Shown: positions 58,678 through 64,000 of the stretch, in pieces
Layout of the letters: the number at the start of each line of letters is the position of its first letter
How positions within the stretch are numbered: the stretch's first letter is position 1
Assembly: GCA_964017045.1 (NCBI GenBank)
Contig: OZ024794.1
Coordinates: 27,977,315-28,041,314 of the forward strand
Direction of reading: 5' to 3'
From: Omphiscola glabra
Lineage: Eukaryota; Mollusca; Gastropoda; Lymnaeidae
DNA length: 64,000 nt
Made by a program: the position numbers and the translations under genes
Notes under the pieces: model-generated
The model's database searches: none
What the model saw: only the letters and a program-made list of their open reading frames with translations
What the model was told of the DNA's origin: nothing

Positions 58678-59725
58678 CAGCGTTGCCAAACGTCGGTAAA
58701 TTAACGGAAAGTCCGTAAAAATATGACCTAAATTGGCATGTCCATAAATGACAATCAGAATTTAAGGATGTCCGTAAAGAAAAAGAGACAACGGACGACA
58801 AAATTTAAGCCTAAAACCCGGGATATATCTACTATATTTTTTCCTTTGTTATGCAAGTGACTTGTTCCATTCTTTCCACGTGCTGTGAACTGTGTTTGAC
58901 CCAATTAGGCTGTACTGCGCTAGTATTAGGGTGTGTGTATCTAAAAATAGTCTCCATGTAACGTCGGCTACAGTTGACAAATCTATAGTCTGTTCGTTTT
59001 CGAGCGTGGTAGAAACTTGGATAAAAAGCCAGAAGCGAGTACAATGCGTAAGGCGGTTCCAGAGACATCAGTATAAAACGATTATAAAAGGCCGATAGAG
59101 TGAATGAGAGGGAGGCAGATCATTTATCACGAGATTCTATCGCGTGTGTTATTTGTGCTACGAGACAGAGCTTTCTTTACTTTGTGTTTGTAGATTTTCT
59201 TTTCATCATTGTACCACTTTTGCACATTGTATTTTATTAACATGGTACCGGTACCAGCCAAACAATATACTGTAAGTCAATTGTTTTAATTATATTTCTT
59301 TTGATTTTGTAATTCATTATAATAAATACATTAAAACTTTTTTATCGTAATTAGCCCTGGTTTGAGTATCGTATTCTTTGTTATTGTAATTATCATTTGG
59401 TATCGTCTTTTATTGTGTACTGTTTTAGAAGGAGATTACACTTAAATAAGAGATTCATTTCTCCATATTGATAACAGTACGTAACACCTCGTTTGTTTGA
59501 AACTTGTAGGATCACAATCAAGAGAGATTCCACACCGAGAAGAAAATAACTTCATCAAATGGGCCCAAGCATGAGTCATAAAGTCATATGAACAAAGCCG
59601 AAAGGATTATTATTTTTTTAGCTTAGTAATTTCGTTTCATATATTTGTCCGAAGCAAAAATTGTACTTGTATGTTTAAAAAAAAATGTACAGATTGAAAT
59701 TTATTTTTTTTCTTTGGCAACCCTG
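58678..59725. mobile_element. Possible 1.05-kb hAT-like element
   Basis: Left CAGCGTTGCCAAACG and right TCTTTGGCAACCCTG are inverted repeats matching at 12 of 13 positions. No flanking duplication matches and no transposase domain is recognisable; the call rests on the inverted ends. Confidence 0.45.
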
Positions 59726-59729
59726 GTTT

Positions 59730-61069
59730 CCTACCCCGCCCCTAAATCTCAGACTCACGCCGTCTATTTTGGCGACAATATTTATCACCCTTGTTTGTTA
59801 GTGCCGTAGGACCTCCGATTTTACTCCTCCGTGTCGTGATTGTCGTCCTGTAACTTGATCGGGTAATCTCGAATACGTGTACAAGTTCTCCACAGTATTA
59901 ATTCCCTCACTAATACTGAATATGGGGTCGTTTAAAAATGAAAACATTGAATCAAATAAAATCAATAAACAATCAAATATTCATATACGTAAAAAAATTA
60001 ATTTTAATCATTAAAATTAGCGTATTGATTAATTTCAGTAGTCGTTTCAATTATGTTCTGCCTTTTTATGGGACGTCACATTGCTTAAACCCCTTTCCCA
60101 TCCTCACAAAAAAAAGTTAAACCCCACCCCCCACATACAAACACACACACTCTTTTTAAAAAAATAGATTGTTGGCAGTAATCAACCTAGATGTGCGAAG
60201 TTGTTCAAGACAATCCTTTGTGGTACTCAGGGGGGCTGGAATTACGGGAGGGAGGGTCGTTTTATTTTTAAATTCTGAATTCAATTTTTCACCTATGGAA
60301 TAATGAATTATTGATTTTTGCATTTGTGCACTGTATTCTTCAGTATTTGGCAAAATCAGAATATATGTTCGCAGGAAAATGTATTGCTGATGGTCTCGAT
60401 TAAATAACATTTTTTTTAATATCTTCATTTTCAAATCTCCTATATTACCAGTAATTTCGCTCTTGTTTGTGTGTTTTGGACAAAGTCTACGGTGGGCTAA
60501 ATGGCCCACTTCTCGTCATCATATCGAGCTGAAACTTGACACATAGACTCGTTACCAATGACAACACAGTCTTTCAAATTTTTAGCCCCAACGTGAATGA
60601 AATAATATTTTTTCAATGGGTGTGTGTTGTGATGTGGAGATTAAAAGAGTAGCTTATGCTAATTTGCATTTGTGACGTATTTGTGTTTAAATATACCATT
60701 AGCCTATGAGATTTTACATGCACTATATTTGATAAACAACAATCCCATACCAAAATCAGTTGCTACAAAGAAATAAATGATAAATCACGTACAATTACAT
60801 TAACGCAAACTAAAAAAGGCATGTTAAGCATTTATAAGAAAACGTTGTTTCTAAGGGTTGTTTGACTTTAATTCTTTTATTAATAAATTTGTTTGGGGGG
60901 GGGGGGCACATATTAGGTGTAACCTTCGAGACGCATTTTATTCAAAAGTAGCCACTGAATATAGGCGTATGCTTTGAGCTTCCGCTAACACAAGTTTTAA
61001 AATATATTTTAATAACACAATGTAGGAGTCCATTGATCGTGTGACAATATATAAAAAAATATATTCGAC
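59730..61069. other. AT-rich spacer
   Basis: No gene recognised. A 117-codon minus-strand ORF at 60156-60509 has no domain or convincing splice context. Confidence 0.45.
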
Positions 61070-61326
61070 CCTAGACGCAGTGACGTAGCTTGGGGGTTCG
61101 GGGGGGGTGGAACGCACCGGGTGACACCATCTCGGGGGGTGACACCAAATTGAAAAATTGCAAATGTACAGAGCATACACTGCTCGGTCTAACTACCTAA
61201 ATTCATAAAAACATAACCGATCACACGTAAATTTTCCACATATATAACTAATCCAAATGCATGTTTTATTAAAAGTTAAAGGTTGATGCGTCTGTAATGA
61301 GGTGACCCTAGGAAAAAAAACAACTT

Positions 61327-62640
61327 TTGACGTTGATTCAACGCCTATTGAAGTATTCTGTAACTTTTTTAAGTGACACTCTTTTGCCGAAAATGCTTCA
61401 TGTATTACGTTTTTCGAAAATCTTGAGGGAATATTTCCTCTATATTTTATTTTGTACTGCATTCACTCATCGATGGAAATGTTTTCATGGTCGGTTAAAA
61501 TACTATCAACAACACGTTGGAGTACTCATCATGCTGCTGTGTTATAAAACAGTGAAAGATAAGTCTTTAAATGCTGTCTGTGATTTTACGTTTATCGGCA
61601 GCCTTGATCTACTTGAAGAAGTTAATCTTACACAGCAGTATCTGCAGACTAAAGGCTTTACTCTTGACAAAGTGGGACCAGTCTATAGGACTTAAGATTG
61701 TTTATGTGCGAGAAGGGTTATCACTTGGTGGGACGTGCTATTGAAACGGCAATTTTAAAATAGGACCAGTATGGAATTTCGGTTGTGAGAAATTTAAGAA
61801 AGGAATGTCAAAAGAACAATGGATAGATGCTGGACTCTTTATTAGAGAAGAAAACAGCTGGGTGATGATGGGGTGTATTGATCGCTTTCTTTCTGAACTC
61901 CAGATCAGATCATCATCGATCCAGGAAGTAGCAGATAGGTTTGGGGCTGTTCAACCCAAGAATCTACTATCAAAAAGTGAAGAAGATTTATTGATGTCCG
62001 TTCCAAAATTAAACTCGTTCAGTGCGTTATCAGAAGATAACTTTTAACAGAAATACCAAGACTTAGAAGACACCTAAAGGCAGCTGATATTGACTTCACA
62101 AAGTCATGGACTGGTCAGTATTTAATGTTTTGAAATTCATAACTGAATGGGACTTCCTAGAAAAGCGGTTCTCAACCTGTGGGTCGCGACCCCCTTGGGG
62201 GTCGAACGACCCTTTCCCAGGGGTCGCGTAAGACCATCGGACAACACATATACCCTACAGTTATGAATTGGCAACGAATATACATTTTGTGGTTGAGGGT
62301 CGTCAGAACGTGAAGAACTGTATTAAAGGGTCGCGGCATTACGAAGGTTGAGAACCACTGTGCTAGAATATGTCCCAATACTCTCGCTAAACCTCCAATT
62401 GATTTTTACGTCTGTCCTTTAACGTGAGCGGAGCTTTCAAAACTATTTACGATCCACCATGGAACAGTCAAGGCTTTCTGAGCTGGCTCTACTATCAATA
62501 GAAAGTGATACGGCGATGAATATTGATTTTGATCAAGTGATTGACAGGTTTGAAGTTTTGAAGATCAGGAAAGGAAATTTTTTAATAAATTTAATTTACT
62601 GTAAAAATGACTCTAACAGCGTTATTATAGTTCTTAAATA
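61327..62640 (+). pseudogene. hAT transposase remnant (ZMYM/TTF-type)
   Basis: Open pieces: 61327-61695 (AFTHRWKCFHGRLKYYQQHV, then FIGSLDLLEEVNLTQQYLQ), 61805-62047 (a middle segment with GCIDRFLSELQIRS and DRFGAVQP), LPRLRRHLKAADIDF-like residues near 62055, then after the SPIN insertion the C-terminal dimerisation region (RSFQNYLRSTMEQSRLSELA, LLSIES, VIDRFEVLKIRK). Stops and frameshifts separate the pieces, and the N-terminal zinc-finger and the start of the catalytic core are missing. Confidence 0.82.
62163..62360 (+). mobile_element. SPIN-like hAT MITE, copy 4, nested in a hAT transposase
   Basis: 198 bp, from AAGCGGTTCTCAACC to GGTTGAGAACCACTG, with duplication TCCTAGAA/TGCTAGAA (62155-62162 and 62361-62368). 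It interrupts the transposase remnant between TEWDFLE and the C-terminal dimerisation region. Confidence 0.9.
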
Positions 62641-62806
62641 CATTGACCTCCTGACCTTCATTTAATTTGTATTTTTTCTCACCATTGTTATGCTGTGGAC
62701 TTATTTTAACTTTAAAAAATCAATCGTGGAAGTCTGGGGACGGGGGTGACACCATGAGTTTACCGCACCAGGTGACACCAACTCTAGCTACGCCACTGCC
62801 TAGACG

Positions 62807-64000
62807 TGGAGTGATTTGGTTGTTTTTTCCTGATTAGTCGACATGATAATTCCAATAGTACTTATCTAGCAGTCTACAATATAATACCGTACTATTTAAT
62901 TTGTCTTAAATGTGGTAGGGTAAGCCCCGTTTTTTTAATCACGTCCAACACCAACACTGTAGTGAAATTTGACCTCGTCCAACACGGGATAGGAATCTAT
63001 TAATATAATTAGACATTTCGCAATTTGCTTTTGTCTTAAAAAGACACAGCAATTGAGTGATGCAAGAATCTAACCAATGGTGGTTATACCTTACACCATT
63101 ATAGTACCTGTCCTGCTATGGGTGCATCTTACATAGACCCCTTACATGGATGATAGTACCCCAGTTAGATTTCTATGCTAGCCCTCACATCTCACACTGG
63201 TCCTTTATGTAACACAGTATACGTGCTACAAGTTAGAACACTGCCACGTGATCTCCTTTTATAGTAATGGAACATTTAAAACAATATAATTTCAATTGCC
63301 AATTGTTTACCATGTACGCATACTCTCTTTTTTAGTCAAGTATATTTTGTCACACACCGTATTTACAGGGTTAGTTAATATGTTTATTTGTTAGCTATGT
63401 GTTATTCAATGTCAGTCAGGACATTGTTAACCGGTACTATTTGTTTCTTTTCAGATATTGTCCTTTTTCTTTAGCCTTTCTTTTCTGTCATAGTAATTTT
63501 TCTTTAGTTTGTCGTGAGTTTTCAAATAAATAAGGTATAGTCCTCAAGACCTGAGTTTCTTTAGTGTGTGGTAGTTAAACTGTAGCCACCGCCATCAGTA
63601 CCATACCATTACCACATCATCACACAACTACATAAGTTTAAAGTATAATTTTAAATTTGCAACACTCAAATTTGTACAGACTAAAAATAGGCTGACACAT
63701 TGTGGATTTTATAACAAATTTATTATTTTTAACTCACATAAAGTACTTTTTTTTTTAATGTACAAATGTCAAAGAAGTTTAATGTTTGTTTGGCTTTCAA
63801 ACCGAGTGCTAATTTTAAGGATTACTCCTCTAAGCATAAAATTCCAGAAATGTTTCCAAACACACAAAAAATATTGTTCTCAATTACAACCATTTTTTAT
63901 TTCTTATGATTCATAATTATTTTCATGGTGCAAGGCTGCATTTCCCACTGACTTTAGGTCTATATTCGTTACCTTTGACTTTATACTGTAAGAAAATTAA
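62807..64000. other. Spacer at the window end without recognised features
   Basis: AT-rich, with no ORF, RNA gene or repeat that I can support. Confidence 0.5.

Larger units (their letters stand above)
61078..62798 (+). mobile_element. 1.7-kb hAT element with decayed transposase
   Basis: Ends CAGTGACGTAGCT and AGCTACGCCACTG with a perfect 8-bp duplication CCTAGACG (61070-61077 and 62799-62806); sub-terminal GGTGACACC motifs at both ends. It encodes hAT transposase fragments and is interrupted by a SPIN MITE. The termini match the CAGTGGCGTAG MITEs in this window, making it a plausible relative of their autonomous source. Confidence 0.9.

Noticed and set aside
60156..60509. Minus-strand 117-codon ORF
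   Set aside because: No recognisable domain, low-complexity surroundings and no convincing splice sites; left as spacer.

Overview
The window looks like a stretch of nuclear genome from a gastropod mollusc, most likely a heterobranch or pulmonate pond snail. It is AT-rich and intron-rich, crowded with minisatellites and non-LTR retrotransposons, and carries four SPIN-type hAT MITEs, a horizontally transferred family reported from Lymnaea among invertebrates. No bacterial or CRISPR-like content was seen. Species assignment is inference. Layout: (1) 1.4-9.0 kb, plus strand: six phase-consistent exons of a secreted or cell-surface protein with an Ig I-set domain, an unrecognised Cys-rich domain and three EGF-like domains; both ends are missing. 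(2) 12.6-18.4 kb and 23.5-34.7 kb, minus strand: two tandem paralogs with the same exon layout, each joining a macro domain to a deltex C-terminal (DTC) domain. The distal copy B has a RING finger and intact landmarks. The proximal copy A lacks a visible RING and has lost key macro-domain residues. Vertebrates split these modules between PARP9 (macro) and DTX3L (RING-DTC), so copy B may do both jobs in one polypeptide. Both copies carry in-frame coding minisatellites. (3) 44.7-49.8 kb, plus strand: a complete seven-exon gene for an unrecognised 243-residue single-pass membrane protein, followed by a 26-bp minisatellite. The rest is mobile and repetitive DNA: hAT elements with 8-bp target duplications (including a 4.0-kb and a 1.7-kb element and many MITEs), two pogo/Tigger-like elements, three decayed LINEs, four LINE 3' tails of one family and a GC-rich insertion with a 15-bp target duplication. 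Insertions are nested: SPIN within a hAT transposase, a hAT MITE within a LINE endonuclease, LINE remnants within the 4-kb hAT. All splice sites were called by eye from GT/AG context, reading-frame phase and paralog comparison; no similarity search was possible.
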